The translations under genes were made by a program, and so were the position numbers. Shown here piece after piece: positions 41,521-49,926 of a stretch of 64,000 nt of DNA (its first letter is position 1; each line of letters starts with the position of its first letter). Source of the stretch: Xanthobacteraceae bacterium. Its GTDB lineage: Bacteria > Pseudomonadota > Alphaproteobacteria > Rhizobiales > Xanthobacteraceae. Where the stretch lies: the NCBI GenBank assembly GCA_024508855.1, contig JANINJ010000042.1:124001-188000 (forward strand). The letters are read 5' to 3'. The notes beneath the pieces are model-generated. The model saw only the letters and a list, made by a program, of their open reading frames with translations. It did not search any database and was not told the origin of the DNA.

Positions 41521-41571
41521 GGGCCGAAGTCTCTTGCTCCGTACCGGGGTAGAGCTTCGGCCCAGTCGTTT
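41521..41571 (+). terminator. Long hairpin after serA
   Basis: Perfect 9-bp outer stem GGGCCGAAG / CTTCGGCCC (41521-41529 with 41555-41563) enclosing smaller pairings (CTCT/AGAG, CCG/CGG). It is followed by AGTCGTTTT. It probably ends the serCA transcript. Confidence 0.75.
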
Positions 41572-41702
41572 TGACGCAGGCGGCATGCGCTGCCGTCGCG
41601 CGTCCGCGACGGGACGGTAACAAAGATTCAACGGTCGCTTCTTATGGTGCCGGGGAATCCTCTCCTGCGCAGGAACGCGCAAACCTTCCCGGAGCACAGA
41701 AC

Positions 41703-43391
41703 GTGAAGTTGCTGAATAATCTTCCCATCGCCATGAAGCTTGCCCTCGTTGTCGGGATCACCCTGTTGGGCCTGGCCGGCGCGGGCTTTTTCGCCGGCCG
41801 CATGATGCAGAACGAGATGTTCAGCGCGCGGACCGAGCAGCTCCGAGCGGTCGTGCATACTGCGCGCAGCATGGCGCTGGGTCTGCAGAAAGAGGTGGAA
41901 GCCGGCAAGATGACCAAGGAGGCGGCGATCGCGGACTGGGTCCAGCGTGTCCGCTCCATGACCTACGACAACGGCAACGGCTACCTGTTCATCTATACGA
42001 TGGACGGCATTGCGGTCGCGGTGCTCGATCCGAAGCAGATCGGCAGCAGCCATCTCGATGTCGAAGTGAACGGCCGCAAGTCCACCCGCGAGATGCGCGA
42101 CGGCGTTGCCGCCAAGGGCGAGATGACCCTTCAATATTCCTATCAGAAGCCCGGCCATCAGGGCCTGAGCCCCAAAGTATCCTATGTGGCGGGCGTTCCG
42201 GGCTGGAACATGTTCGTCGGCAGCGGCGCCTATCTCGATGATCTCGGCACGAAGCTGATGAACATCGCCATGGTGCTCGGCGCGGTCGTTCTGGGCATCG
42301 GTGCTGTTGCTGGGGCGGTCGCCTGGTTGATCGGTCGCAGTATCACGCGTCCGCTCGGCCAGTTGGGTGCGCGGATGCAGTCGCTGGCCAATGGTGAATT
42401 GGAGCAGGAGATTCCAGGGGCCGGCCGCCGCGACGAGATCGGCCAGATGGCTGCCACGGTTCAGGTCTTCAAGGACAACGCCATCCGCGTACGCGATCTC
42501 GAGCACGCGGAGGAGGCCGCCCAGGAGCGCGCCTCGTCGGATCGTCGCGCGATGATGCAAAATCTCGCGGACGATTTCGAACGCAGCGTCAACGGCGTGG
42601 TTCACTCGGTGACCACCTCGGCCGCCGGTATGCAGTCGACCGCCGAAAGCATGACGGGGCTGGCGCGCGACGCCAGTTCGCGGGCGTCGACGGTCGGCGA
42701 TGCATCGTCCAAGGCGTCCGGAAATGTCGGCACCGTGGCGGCGGCGGCGGAAGAACTCGCGAGTTCGGTTGCGGAGATCGCTCGTCAGGTCGCGCAATCG
42801 ACCGAGATCGCCAACAAGGCCGTGGAAGATGCCGAACGCACCAACCAGACGGTGCAGGTGCTCTCCGGCGGTGCCGAGAAGATCGGCGAGGTGGTTCAAC
42901 TGATCCACACCATCGCGGCCCAGACCAACCTGCTTGCGCTGAATGCGACCATCGAAGCGGCGCGTGCCGGCGATGCCGGTCGCGGCTTCGCGGTGGTCGC
43001 ATCCGAGGTAAAGGCGCTCGCCAACCAGACCGCCAAGGCGACGGAGGAAATCTCGGCGCAGGTGTCGGCAATGCAGTCCACCACCGGCGAGGCGGTGGTC
43101 GCGATCGGCAGCATCACGCGGACCATCGGCCAGATGAGCGAGATCGCGCTCAGCATTTCCAGTGCGGTCGAAGAGCAGGGCGCGGCGACCCGCGAGATCG
43201 CCCGCAACATCCAGTCGGTGGCGGCGGGTTCGGATGAGATCAGCCATCACATGGAAGGCGTCTCCACCGCCGCGGAGGCGACGGGTTCGGCTGCCGCGGA
43301 CGTGCTGACCAATGCCCAGCAACTCGACGACCAGGCCGGCATGCTGCGCACCGCCGTCGAGGATTTCCTGGTCAAGGTCCGCGCGGCCTGA
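41703..43391 (+). CDS. Methyl-accepting chemotaxis protein with Cache sensor
   Basis: A 562-residue chemoreceptor. First membrane helix at about 11-33; a periplasmic single-Cache (sCache_2) domain with [25 protein letters not shown] and [19 protein letters not shown]; second helix near 190-215; HAMP ([15 protein letters not shown]); then a signalling domain whose tip is [40 protein letters not shown]. No C-terminal CheR/B pentapeptide is seen. sCache_2 domains often bind small organic acids. The start is GTG 41703, with GGAG eight bases upstream. Confidence 0.93.
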   Translation: MKLLNNLPIAMKLALVVGITLLGLAGAGFFAGRMMQNEMFSARTEQLRAVVHTARSMALGLQKEVEAGKMTKEAAIADWVQRVRSMTYDNGNGYLFIYTMDGIAVAVLDPKQIGSSHLDVEVNGRKSTREMRDGVAAKGEMTLQYSYQKPGHQGLSPKVSYVAGVPGWNMFVGSGAYLDDLGTKLMNIAMVLGAVVLGIGAVAGAVAWLIGRSITRPLGQLGARMQSLANGELEQEIPGAGRRDEIGQMAATVQVFKDNAIRVRDLEHAEEAAQERASSDRRAMMQNLADDFERSVNGVVHSVTTSAAGMQSTAESMTGLARDASSRASTVGDASSKASGNVGTVAAAAEELASSVAEIARQVAQSTEIANKAVEDAERTNQTVQVLSGGAEKIGEVVQLIHTIAAQTNLLALNATIEAARAGDAGRGFAVVASEVKALANQTAKATEEISAQVSAMQSTTGEAVVAIGSITRTIGQMSEIALSISSAVEEQGAATREIARNIQSVAAGSDEISHHMEGVSTAAEATGSAAADVLTNAQQLDDQAGMLRTAVEDFLVKVRAA

Positions 43392-43451
43392 GGTCTCGCG
43401 CTTTCATTACGTAGCGCGCCTGCGGACGCGTTGCTTTACGAGAGACAAGAC

Positions 43452-43492
43452 AAGTCCGGTCCCGATTCAATCGGGGCCGGACTTTTCTTTTG
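43452..43492. terminator. Rho-independent terminator after the chemoreceptor
   Basis: Long stem: AAGTCCGG / CCGGACTT outside and CCCGA / TCGGG inside, joined by a T-G wobble, with a five-base loop. It is followed by TTCTTTT. It lies 61 bp after the stop. Confidence 0.88.
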
Positions 43493-43503
43493 GAGGCGGT
43501 GTC

Positions 43504-43538
43504 TTTGTCATGGCCGGGACAAGCCCGGCCATGACAAA
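43504..43538. repeat. 'catggccg' palindrome, short copy
   Basis: Perfect 15-bp arms (TTTGTCATGGCCGGG and its complement) around a five-base loop. The core matches the repeat at 8120-8209. It stands just after the chemoreceptor terminator. Confidence 0.8.
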
Positions 43539-43604
43539 AGGGCAGTCCATCCGCAGGCACGATCTCGATGCAACCCCGGAACATCGATCGCAGAATTCCT
43601 CATT

Positions 43605-43624
43605 TACATTCATTGACGAATGTA
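43605..43624. promoter_or_regulatory. Palindromic operator candidate before the solute-binding-protein operon
   Basis: Inverted repeat TACATTC-N6-GAATGTA with perfect 7-bp arms, 59 bp before the first gene. This form is typical of TetR-family operators, and the third gene of the operon encodes a TetR protein (inference). Confidence 0.65.
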
Positions 43625-43682
43625 TGTATCTTTCCCGCCAGACCCGGTCGCGGGCAGAAGATTTCCAGGGGAGGTATTTCGA

Positions 43683-44885
43683 ATGACGCTTAAGTTCGCC
43701 CAACGCGTAGCGCTCGCCGCGCTGATGGCCGGTGTTGCGCATTCCGCCGGCGCGCAGGATGGCCCGATCAAGATCGGCGTGCTGGCCGACATGAGCGGCG
43801 TTTATGCCGATATCGGCGGGCAGGGTTCGGTCGAGGCCGTGAAAATGGCGATCGACGATTTCGGCGGCAAAGTGCTGGGCAAACCGATCGAGGTGGTCTC
43901 GGCGGACGGGCAGAACAAGCCGGACATCGCCACCAATATCGCGCGGCAATGGTACGATTCCGGCGTCGACATCATCACCGACGTGCCGTCGTCGGGCATG
44001 GCGCTGGCGGTGATGCAGCTTGCCAAGGAAAAGAAGAAGATCGCGCAGATCACCAGCGCCGGTAGCTCGGACATCACCGGAAAGTCCTGCACCGCCTATT
44101 CGACGCACTGGACCTGGGACACCTATGCGATGTCGTCGGGCACCGGCAAGACCATCGTCAAACGCGGCGGCAAGGACTGGTTCTTCCTCACCGCGGATTA
44201 CGTATTCGGCAAGACGCTGGAGCGCGACACCGCGGCGGTCGTCGAAGCCAACGGCGGCAAGGTGCTCGGTTCGGTTCGTCATCCGCTCGGCACCGTGGAT
44301 TTCTCGTCGTTCCTGCTGCAGGCGCAGGCTTCGAAAGCCAAGATCATCGGGCTCGCCAATGGCGGCACCGACATGACCAACGCCGTGAAGCAGTCGATCG
44401 AATTCGGCCTGCAGCGCGATGGCACCCAACTCGTGGCGCTGATCGCCTTCATCAGCGATGTGCACAGCCTTGGCCTCAAGGACGCGCAGGGCCTGATGCT
44501 GACGTCGGCCTTCTACTGGGACCTCAACGACGAGACGCGCGCGTGGTCGAAGCGCTTCTACGACAAGATGCATCGGATGCCGAGCATGACCCAGGCCGGC
44601 GCTTACAGCGGCACGCTGCATTACCTCAAGGCGGTGCAGGCAGCCGGCACGCGCGATGCCGACGCGGTGATGGCGAAGATGCGCGAACTGCCGATCAACG
44701 ACTTCATGACCAAGAACGGCCATCTGCGCATCGACGGCCGCGTGATGCGCGACATGTACCTGTTCCAGGCCAAGAAGCCGGAAGAGTCCAAATCGGAATG
44801 GGATCTCTACAAGCTGGTGGCGACGATCCCGGCGGAAGAGGCGTTCCGTCCGCTCAAGGAAGGTGGCTGTCCGCTGGTGAAATAG
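43683..44885 (+). CDS. ABC transporter substrate-binding protein, LivK-like
   Basis: A 400-residue periplasmic binding protein (signal MTLKFAQRVALAALMAGVAHSAGA) of the branched-chain amino acid / amide (HAAT) group. Evidence: IKIGVLADMSGVYADIGGQGSVEAVKMAIDDFGG, EVVSADGQNKPDIATNIARQW, and WFFLTADYVFGKTLERD. Ligands in this group include amino acids, amides, urea and aromatic acids, so the substrate is open. No permease or ATPase gene is next to it, so it must share a transporter encoded elsewhere. GGAGG lies eight bases before the ATG. Confidence 0.92.
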   Translation: MTLKFAQRVALAALMAGVAHSAGAQDGPIKIGVLADMSGVYADIGGQGSVEAVKMAIDDFGGKVLGKPIEVVSADGQNKPDIATNIARQWYDSGVDIITDVPSSGMALAVMQLAKEKKKIAQITSAGSSDITGKSCTAYSTHWTWDTYAMSSGTGKTIVKRGGKDWFFLTADYVFGKTLERDTAAVVEANGGKVLGSVRHPLGTVDFSSFLLQAQASKAKIIGLANGGTDMTNAVKQSIEFGLQRDGTQLVALIAFISDVHSLGLKDAQGLMLTSAFYWDLNDETRAWSKRFYDKMHRMPSMTQAGAYSGTLHYLKAVQAAGTRDADAVMAKMRELPINDFMTKNGHLRIDGRVMRDMYLFQAKKPEESKSEWDLYKLVATIPAEEAFRPLKEGGCPLVK

Positions 44886-44942
44886 CGATAGGTGCGGCAC
44901 TGCCGTCATCCGGCGGCGCCGCGCTTTGCTTCGGAGGAGACC

Positions 44943-45674
44943 ATGGACGGGCATGTCATCGATATCCCGCAGGCCGTGATCGATCGCGCCATCATGCGGC
45001 GCGGCGCGCGTCATGTCTTCGACCGCATCGATCCGGCGCGAACGGCGCTGCTGGTGATCGACCTGCAGCGCGCTTACGTGGCCGATGCCACCGCCGTTCC
45101 GTCGGCGCGTGGCATCGTCGATAACGTCAACCGGCTCGCGCAGTCCCTCCGCAAGGCCGGTGGCCGCGTGGTCTGGATCAAGGATACCCGTGACGAAAAT
45201 TCGCCGACGGCGCGCTGGCCGCGTTTTGTCGAATTCTGCGCCAGCGAATGGGGCGAGGAATTGACCCGCGCGCTGTCGCCGAGCCATCCGGGTCATGAAC
45301 TGTTCGACGGGCTCGCCGTCGACGCCGCCGACGATATCGTGCTCAAGACGCGCTTCAGCGCACTGATCCAGGGCTCGTCCGATCTGCACGATCGGCTGAC
45401 GCGGCAGGGCATCGATACCGTGATCGTCACCGGCACGGTGACGAACGTGTGCTGCGAAAGCACGGCGCGCGACGCCATGATGCTCAACTACAAGGTTCAC
45501 TTCGTGGCGGATGGCACGGCGGCGCGCACCGATGCCGAGCACAACGCGACGTTGGCCAACATGCTGCTGTGGTTCGCCGATGTGCGCACTACCGACGAGA
45601 TCGTGGCCTTGATCGACGCTGCCGCGCCGACGAAACAGGACGCCGCAGATGCCGCGCACCGCAAAACGGCCTGA
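44943..45674 (+). CDS. Isochorismatase-family cysteine hydrolase
   Basis: A 243-residue hydrolase. Catalytic triad as seen: Asp40 in LLVIDLQRAYV, Lys134 in VLKTRFSAL, and Cys169 in VTGTVTNVCCESTARDAMMLNY. The family includes nicotinamidases, ureidoacrylate and N-carbamoyl amidases; the long N-terminal part (first 28 residues) and absence of metal-site histidines argue against nicotinamidase. It probably hydrolyses an amide brought in by the SBP encoded upstream (inference from context). GGAGGAG stands before the ATG at 44943. Its end overlaps the TetR gene by 26 bases. Confidence 0.9.
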   Translation: MDGHVIDIPQAVIDRAIMRRGARHVFDRIDPARTALLVIDLQRAYVADATAVPSARGIVDNVNRLAQSLRKAGGRVVWIKDTRDENSPTARWPRFVEFCASEWGEELTRALSPSHPGHELFDGLAVDAADDIVLKTRFSALIQGSSDLHDRLTRQGIDTVIVTGTVTNVCCESTARDAMMLNYKVHFVADGTAARTDAEHNATLANMLLWFADVRTTDEIVALIDAAAPTKQDAADAAHRKTA

Positions 45675-46353
45675 CGCACGCACGCGAACGCCTGCCGCGA
45701 AGCCGCGCCGCCGTCAGGCCGATCGCAGCGAGGCCACGCGCGCCGCGCTGATCCGTGCGGCCATCGATACGGTCAGCGAACGCGGCTACGCGGGCGCGAC
45801 CGCGGCGCACATCGCCGCGCGCGCCAGGGTGACGCGCGGCGCCCTGCAACATCACTTCGGCACCATTCAGGATCTGCTGCTCGAGGTCGTCCGTTATGTC
45901 TCGCAGGAACTGGTGGGCGAGATCGAGGCCGAGCTGTCCGCACGCGACTCGCTCGATCAGCGCATCGGGGCGATCGCGGACCGCTACTGGCAGGTCTACG
46001 GCGGCGCGGATTATTTCGCGCTGATCGAAATCTGGATGGGCTCGCGCAGCAACGATGCCTTCCGCGCCAAGATCGAACGCCTGATGAAGCAGATCACCGA
46101 GAAGCGCAACGACTACTGGCGCGCTTTATTGGCCGACTATCCGCTGACCGAGCTTGAAGTCGATACCATGCGCGGCGCGTTGCTGGCCGTGGTGCGCGGT
46201 GCGGCGGTGCACCGGATGTTCTCCCAGGACGATGCGCGGGCGCTGCGGCAGATTCGTTTTGCCTTCGCCCGCGCGCAGGAATGGATGGAAAGCAAGGCTC
46301 CGTCGAAGCGTCGCACCAAGGGAACTCGCGCCCGATTGGTGGCCGGCGCATAG
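45649..46353 (+). CDS. TetR/AcrR family transcriptional regulator
   Basis: A 234-residue TetR protein with a basic N-terminal extension (KPRRRQADRSEATRAAL). The HTH reads ALIRAAIDTVSERGYAGATAAHIAARARVTRGALQHHFGTIQDLL. The C-terminus is a helical ligand domain with another basic tail. It overlaps the hydrolase gene and has AGGA eight bases before its ATG. It is the likely regulator of the SBP-hydrolase-TetR operon through the palindrome at 43605-43624. The effector is probably the transported compound or its product (inference). Confidence 0.92.
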   Translation: MPRTAKRPDARTRTPAAKPRRRQADRSEATRAALIRAAIDTVSERGYAGATAAHIAARARVTRGALQHHFGTIQDLLLEVVRYVSQELVGEIEAELSARDSLDQRIGAIADRYWQVYGGADYFALIEIWMGSRSNDAFRAKIERLMKQITEKRNDYWRALLADYPLTELEVDTMRGALLAVVRGAAVHRMFSQDDARALRQIRFAFARAQEWMESKAPSKRRTKGTRARLVAGA

Positions 46354-46424
46354 CCTCGCCACGTTTATGCCAAATCTTCGTTGTCGCGTCGGCACATTGT
46401 TGAAAAAACCATGGAGAGACGCGC

Positions 46425-47168
46425 GTGGGATTCGGAAAATTTGTCTTGCTGGCGAGTGTGGCCGCAACGATGGCGATCGACGCCGGAACCGCAGGGGCGC
46501 AGGACGCCGGCTCGCTGCAGGATAACCTGCTGAAATGCGGCAAGATCGCTTCGGATCTTCAGCGTCTCGATTGCTACGACAAGCTGGTGATCGCCAAGTC
46601 GGCGGATACGCCCGCCAAGACCAGTGATATGAAGGCTGGCGATGCATCCTCGGCCGCCGCGGTGAGCGACGCCAAGCCGCAACAGTCTGCAGCCGACGCG
46701 TCTGAATCCAACAACGACCTGAAATGGGACCATCGCGAGGAAACGTCGGGTCTCGACCGTTCCAAGACCGAAGTCACCTCGATCGTGGCGGTCAAGGGAT
46801 ATGTCGGCAACCTCAATCGCGCAGGCCTGCGGCGCAATCCGGTGCTGGTGATCCGCTGCCGCGAACACAAGACCAATGTCTATGTCTCGTTCGACACGTC
46901 GGTCGCGGGTTCGTCCGGCGACGTTCCGGTGCAATATCGGATCGGCGATCAACCGGTGGTCAAGGCGTCGTGGGCGAGTTCGCAGGATCACAACGGTTAC
47001 GGCGTGTGGTCGTCAGCGCCGGCCATCAAGCTGATCAAGTCCATGCTGTCGTCGGACGAATTTTTCGTGCGCGCCGACGTTCGCATCATGGGATCGTCCG
47101 AAGCGCTGTTCAAACTGAAAGGCATCGAGGACGCGGTCAAGCCCGTGCGTGAGGCATGCGACTGGTGA
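46425..47168 (+). CDS. TagO/VasI-like secreted protein, orphan
   Basis: A 247-residue protein with signal peptide (from a GTG start; GGAGA five bases upstream). After it comes DNLLKCGKIASDLQRLDCYDKLV, a Cys-containing helix pattern shared by TagO/VasI type VI-associated proteins. A low-complexity Ala/Ser linker follows (about 60-100), then a beta-rich domain (VLVIRCREHKTNVYVSFDTSV, VQYRIGDQPVVKASWASSQD) ending REACDW. No other T6SS gene is in the window, so the protein may act outside secretion, for instance in the envelope. Confidence 0.8.
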   Translation: MGFGKFVLLASVAATMAIDAGTAGAQDAGSLQDNLLKCGKIASDLQRLDCYDKLVIAKSADTPAKTSDMKAGDASSAAAVSDAKPQQSAADASESNNDLKWDHREETSGLDRSKTEVTSIVAVKGYVGNLNRAGLRRNPVLVIRCREHKTNVYVSFDTSVAGSSGDVPVQYRIGDQPVVKASWASSQDHNGYGVWSSAPAIKLIKSMLSSDEFFVRADVRIMGSSEALFKLKGIEDAVKPVREACDW

Positions 47169-47213
47169 ACGTGTTGCGACCGGCGTCGAATATTCGGCGC
47201 CGGTTTCGTGGGG

Positions 47214-48137
47214 TTATTTCCGTGAGGCGGTGACGACGCCGGCGAGCACCAGCGCGTAGCCGATCAGATGAAACAGCTGCAGGCGCTCGCCCAGAAACGC
47301 GATCGCCATCACCGAGCCGAACACCGGCATCAGGTGCTGAAACGGTGCGGCACGGTTAGGGCCGATCAACGCGACGCCCCGGTTGAAGAACAGATAGGCC
47401 AGCGCTGACGGGAAGATCACCACATAAAATATCGCTGCGACGGTGAGACGATCCCAGATAAAGACTCCGCCGCCGGATGTGAGTTCCCAGCCCGATGCCG
47501 GCAACAGCATCAGTGCGCCGCATGCCGTGGTGGCGCCGATCAGGGAAAGCTGGTGAACCTTCGGCCGCCGCGGCATCAGCGCCGAATACAGGCCGAACGC
47601 GAACATGCATGCGGCGTACATGAGGTCGCCCTTGTTGAGACGGATGCTCGTAAGGGCCGTGACGTCGCCGTGCAGGATGATGATGAGCACGCCGGCAAAC
47701 GATGCCGCGATGCCAAGAAATTGGCCGCGGGTGAGCCGAACGCCGAACAACGCCAGCGACCACAATGCCACGAACAGCGGCCCTGATGATTGCATCAGAA
47801 GCCCGTTCAGCGCCTCCGTGTATTGCATCGCGCTGTAGGACAGCACGTTGTTTAGAGCGAAACCCGTAGCCGAAAAGATCAGGATCATCGGCCAGTGCGC
47901 GCGCAGTATCGGCCAGTCGCGCTTTATGTGCGGCCATGCGAATGGCAGCAGCAGGACGAAGGTCCCGCACCAGCGGATACATGACAGCGTGATTGGCGGC
48001 ACGTGGCCGGCGACATAACGGGCCAACACGACGTTGCCGGCCCAGAACAGCGACGTCAGGCTGAGAAGCAGATAAGGCTGATTGCCGAGCCAGGTCACCG
48101 CGGGAAATTGCAGCATGGTTGGATTTTGGCTGGCCAT
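47214..48137 (-). CDS. DMT/EamA family transporter, paralogue A
   Basis: A 307-residue ten-helix exporter with two EamA halves: NQPYLLLSLTSLFWAGNVVLARYVAGHVPPI and LNKGDLMYAACMFAFGLYSALM. It ends PNRAAPFQHLMPVFGSVMAIAFLGERLQLFHLIGYALVLAGVV. A close paralogue sits at 52020-52937 on the same strand and shares NQPYLLL, SLFWAGN, PNRAAPF-type blocks throughout. Such proteins export amino acids, purines or similar metabolites. The start ATG 48137 is clear. It diverges from the DUF1330 gene. Confidence 0.93.
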   Translation of the reverse strand: MASQNPTMLQFPAVTWLGNQPYLLLSLTSLFWAGNVVLARYVAGHVPPITLSCIRWCGTFVLLLPFAWPHIKRDWPILRAHWPMILIFSATGFALNNVLSYSAMQYTEALNGLLMQSSGPLFVALWSLALFGVRLTRGQFLGIAASFAGVLIIILHGDVTALTSIRLNKGDLMYAACMFAFGLYSALMPRRPKVHQLSLIGATTACGALMLLPASGWELTSGGGVFIWDRLTVAAIFYVVIFPSALAYLFFNRGVALIGPNRAAPFQHLMPVFGSVMAIAFLGERLQLFHLIGYALVLAGVVTASRK

Positions 48138-48297
48138 CGGCTTTCGCGATTAGAACATCGTCCGGTCTGCGACAACTCCTGTTGTCGCAATGCTCCAATG
48201 CCGGGCGCTGCGGTCCTGCCGCCGCGATTGCCTTTGCCGCCCGATGCGATAGCTATCGAGGCAACGAAAACGGTGTCTTGTCGCGGGAGGGCGAACC

Positions 48298-48699
48298 ATG
48301 GGCGTCGATCTGCTCAATATCGAAGGCCTGGAAAATCTGGATCATGACGGTCCCATCGTCATGGTGAACCTGATGCGATTCCGCGAGCGCTCGGCGGATG
48401 GCGACGGCAGCGGCTGGGATGCCTACAAGCGCTACAGCGCATTGACGGTCCCGATGATCAAGGCGCGGGGCGGGACATTGATATGGACGGGCGATGCCAA
48501 GGCCGTGGCGCTCGGCGTGCAGGACGGCAACCGGTGGGATTACATCGCGCTGGTGCGCTATCCGTCGATTGCGGCATTCACCGACATGATGACCTCGGCC
48601 GACTACGAGACGCGGTGCGATCCGCATCGCCGCAACGGCTGCCTTGACCACGTGATCATTTGCAGCAGCGAGGCCTACAGTAAATTCAAGCCGGCCTGA
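48298..48699 (+). CDS. DUF1330 family protein
   Basis: A 133-residue soluble protein of the DUF1330 / dimeric alpha-beta barrel kind: GPIVMVNLMRFRERS, YKRYSALTVPMIKARGGTLIWTG and WDYIALVRYPSIAAFTDMMTSADYE. Related small barrels are monooxygenases or act as lipid or quinone binders, but most are uncharacterised. GGAGG stands seven bases before the ATG. It converges with the MFS gene (12 bp apart). Confidence 0.85.
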   Translation: MGVDLLNIEGLENLDHDGPIVMVNLMRFRERSADGDGSGWDAYKRYSALTVPMIKARGGTLIWTGDAKAVALGVQDGNRWDYIALVRYPSIAAFTDMMTSADYETRCDPHRRNGCLDHVIICSSEAYSKFKPA

Positions 48700-48711
48700 G
48701 ATGTGCCGCGA

Positions 48712-49926
48712 TCAGCGGTTGCGCGACCGCACCAGCCAGAAATTCGCGGCGGCGCCGATTGCCATCAGCACCGCAGTGCCGAGAAACACCGCAGGCATGC
48801 CGATATGGCCGCCGACAAAGCCGCCCAGCACCGGGCCGGCGACCTGGCCGACATATTGCGATGACGTCGCATAACCGAGCGCGGTGCCGACGGCGCCTTC
48901 CGGCACGTTGTGGCGAATGACGCTGATGATGCAGGGCAGGAGGCCGCCGAGCGCCAGTCCCATCAGGAAGCGCAGGCCGATCAACTGCCAGCCCTGGGTG
49001 ACGAAGGCCTGCGGGAGCAGGAGCAGCGCCGAGACCAATAGCGCGCCGACGATGACGGTCGGATGACCGATGCGGTCGGCGAGCTTGCCGAGCCGCGACG
49101 CCGACAGGATGCTGCCGAGTGCAGCGGCGGCCATCACAATGCCGGCCACGATCGTCACCTGGCTCTGATCGGGAATGATCTGCGCGACATAGACGGTGAT
49201 GATCGGCTCGATCGACATGTTGGCGAGCATCAGCAGCATGCCGGTCGCCAGCATCGCCATGACCGGCCCCTTGTTCGGAATTGCCGACCAGCCGCCCTTC
49301 GCCGCTGCCTTCCGTGCCGCGGCCGGCCGCCGCTCTTCCTTGATCAGGAAGGTGGTGGCGAGGAAGGTCAGGAAGATCACGCCGCCGGCCAGCCAGAAGG
49401 TGGCGCGAATGCCGATCAGCGGAGGCAGCGCGCCGCCGATCAGCGGACCGACCAGATTGCCCGCCATGATGCCGGACGCCAGCGTGCCGAGCGCCCAGCC
49501 AGAGCGGCTCTTCGGCGTTTGCGCCGCGACCAGGATCGTCGATCCCGACGAATAGCCGCCCGCGAAACCGACCAGCAGGCGCAGCAGCACGAGCTGCCAC
49601 ACGTTCTGCGCCATGCCGATCAGCGACATCGCGATCGCCATGCCGAGGCTGGCGCGGATCAGCATCAGCTTGCGGCCGTAGCGGTCGCCGAGCCGGCCCC
49701 ACAGCGGCGCCACCAGCGCGGCAGCGAAGAAGGTCGCGCCATAGGCGATGCCGGACCATTGCACGATCGCCGCGTGATCGCTGACGCCGAGCTGTTCGAC
49801 ATAGAGCGGCAGGAACGGCAGCAGCAGGGTCATGGCGACGATGGTGGTGAACGAGCCGATCAGGCTGACCGCCAGGTTTCGCCGCCAGTGCGGCGCTTCC
49901 GCTTCGTCTTCGATCAATTCGGCCAT
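48712..49926 (-). CDS. MFS transporter (drug/solute exporter type)
   Basis: A 404-residue 12-helix major facilitator: NLAVSLIGSFTTIVAMTLLLPFLPLYVEQLG, then motif A as GRLGDRYGRKLMLIRASLG, and second-half RLGKLADRIGHPTVIVGALLV. It resembles bacterial multidrug or sugar-efflux exporters (TetA/MdtG-like). The ATG at 49926 overlaps the stop codon of the upstream dehydrogenase by one base (TGATG), so translation is coupled. The frame open further upstream belongs to the overlap with that gene and is not used. Confidence 0.92.
   Translation of the reverse strand: MAELIEDEAEAPHWRRNLAVSLIGSFTTIVAMTLLLPFLPLYVEQLGVSDHAAIVQWSGIAYGATFFAAALVAPLWGRLGDRYGRKLMLIRASLGMAIAMSLIGMAQNVWQLVLLRLLVGFAGGYSSGSTILVAAQTPKSRSGWALGTLASGIMAGNLVGPLIGGALPPLIGIRATFWLAGGVIFLTFLATTFLIKEERRPAAARKAAAKGGWSAIPNKGPVMAMLATGMLLMLANMSIEPIITVYVAQIIPDQSQVTIVAGIVMAAAALGSILSASRLGKLADRIGHPTVIVGALLVSALLLLPQAFVTQGWQLIGLRFLMGLALGGLLPCIISVIRHNVPEGAVGTALGYATSSQYVGQVAGPVLGGFVGGHIGMPAVFLGTAVLMAIGAAANFWLVRSRNR

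Noticed and set aside
41628-43322. 564-codon open frame on the minus strand
   Set aside because: Antisense to the chemoreceptor, whose HAMP and signalling domains are unmistakable.
43467-45683. 738-codon open frame on the minus strand
   Set aside because: It runs antisense to the SBP, hydrolase and TetR genes, which have signal peptide, catalytic motifs and ribosome sites. The frame is a GC-rich codon shadow with Arg/His-heavy composition.
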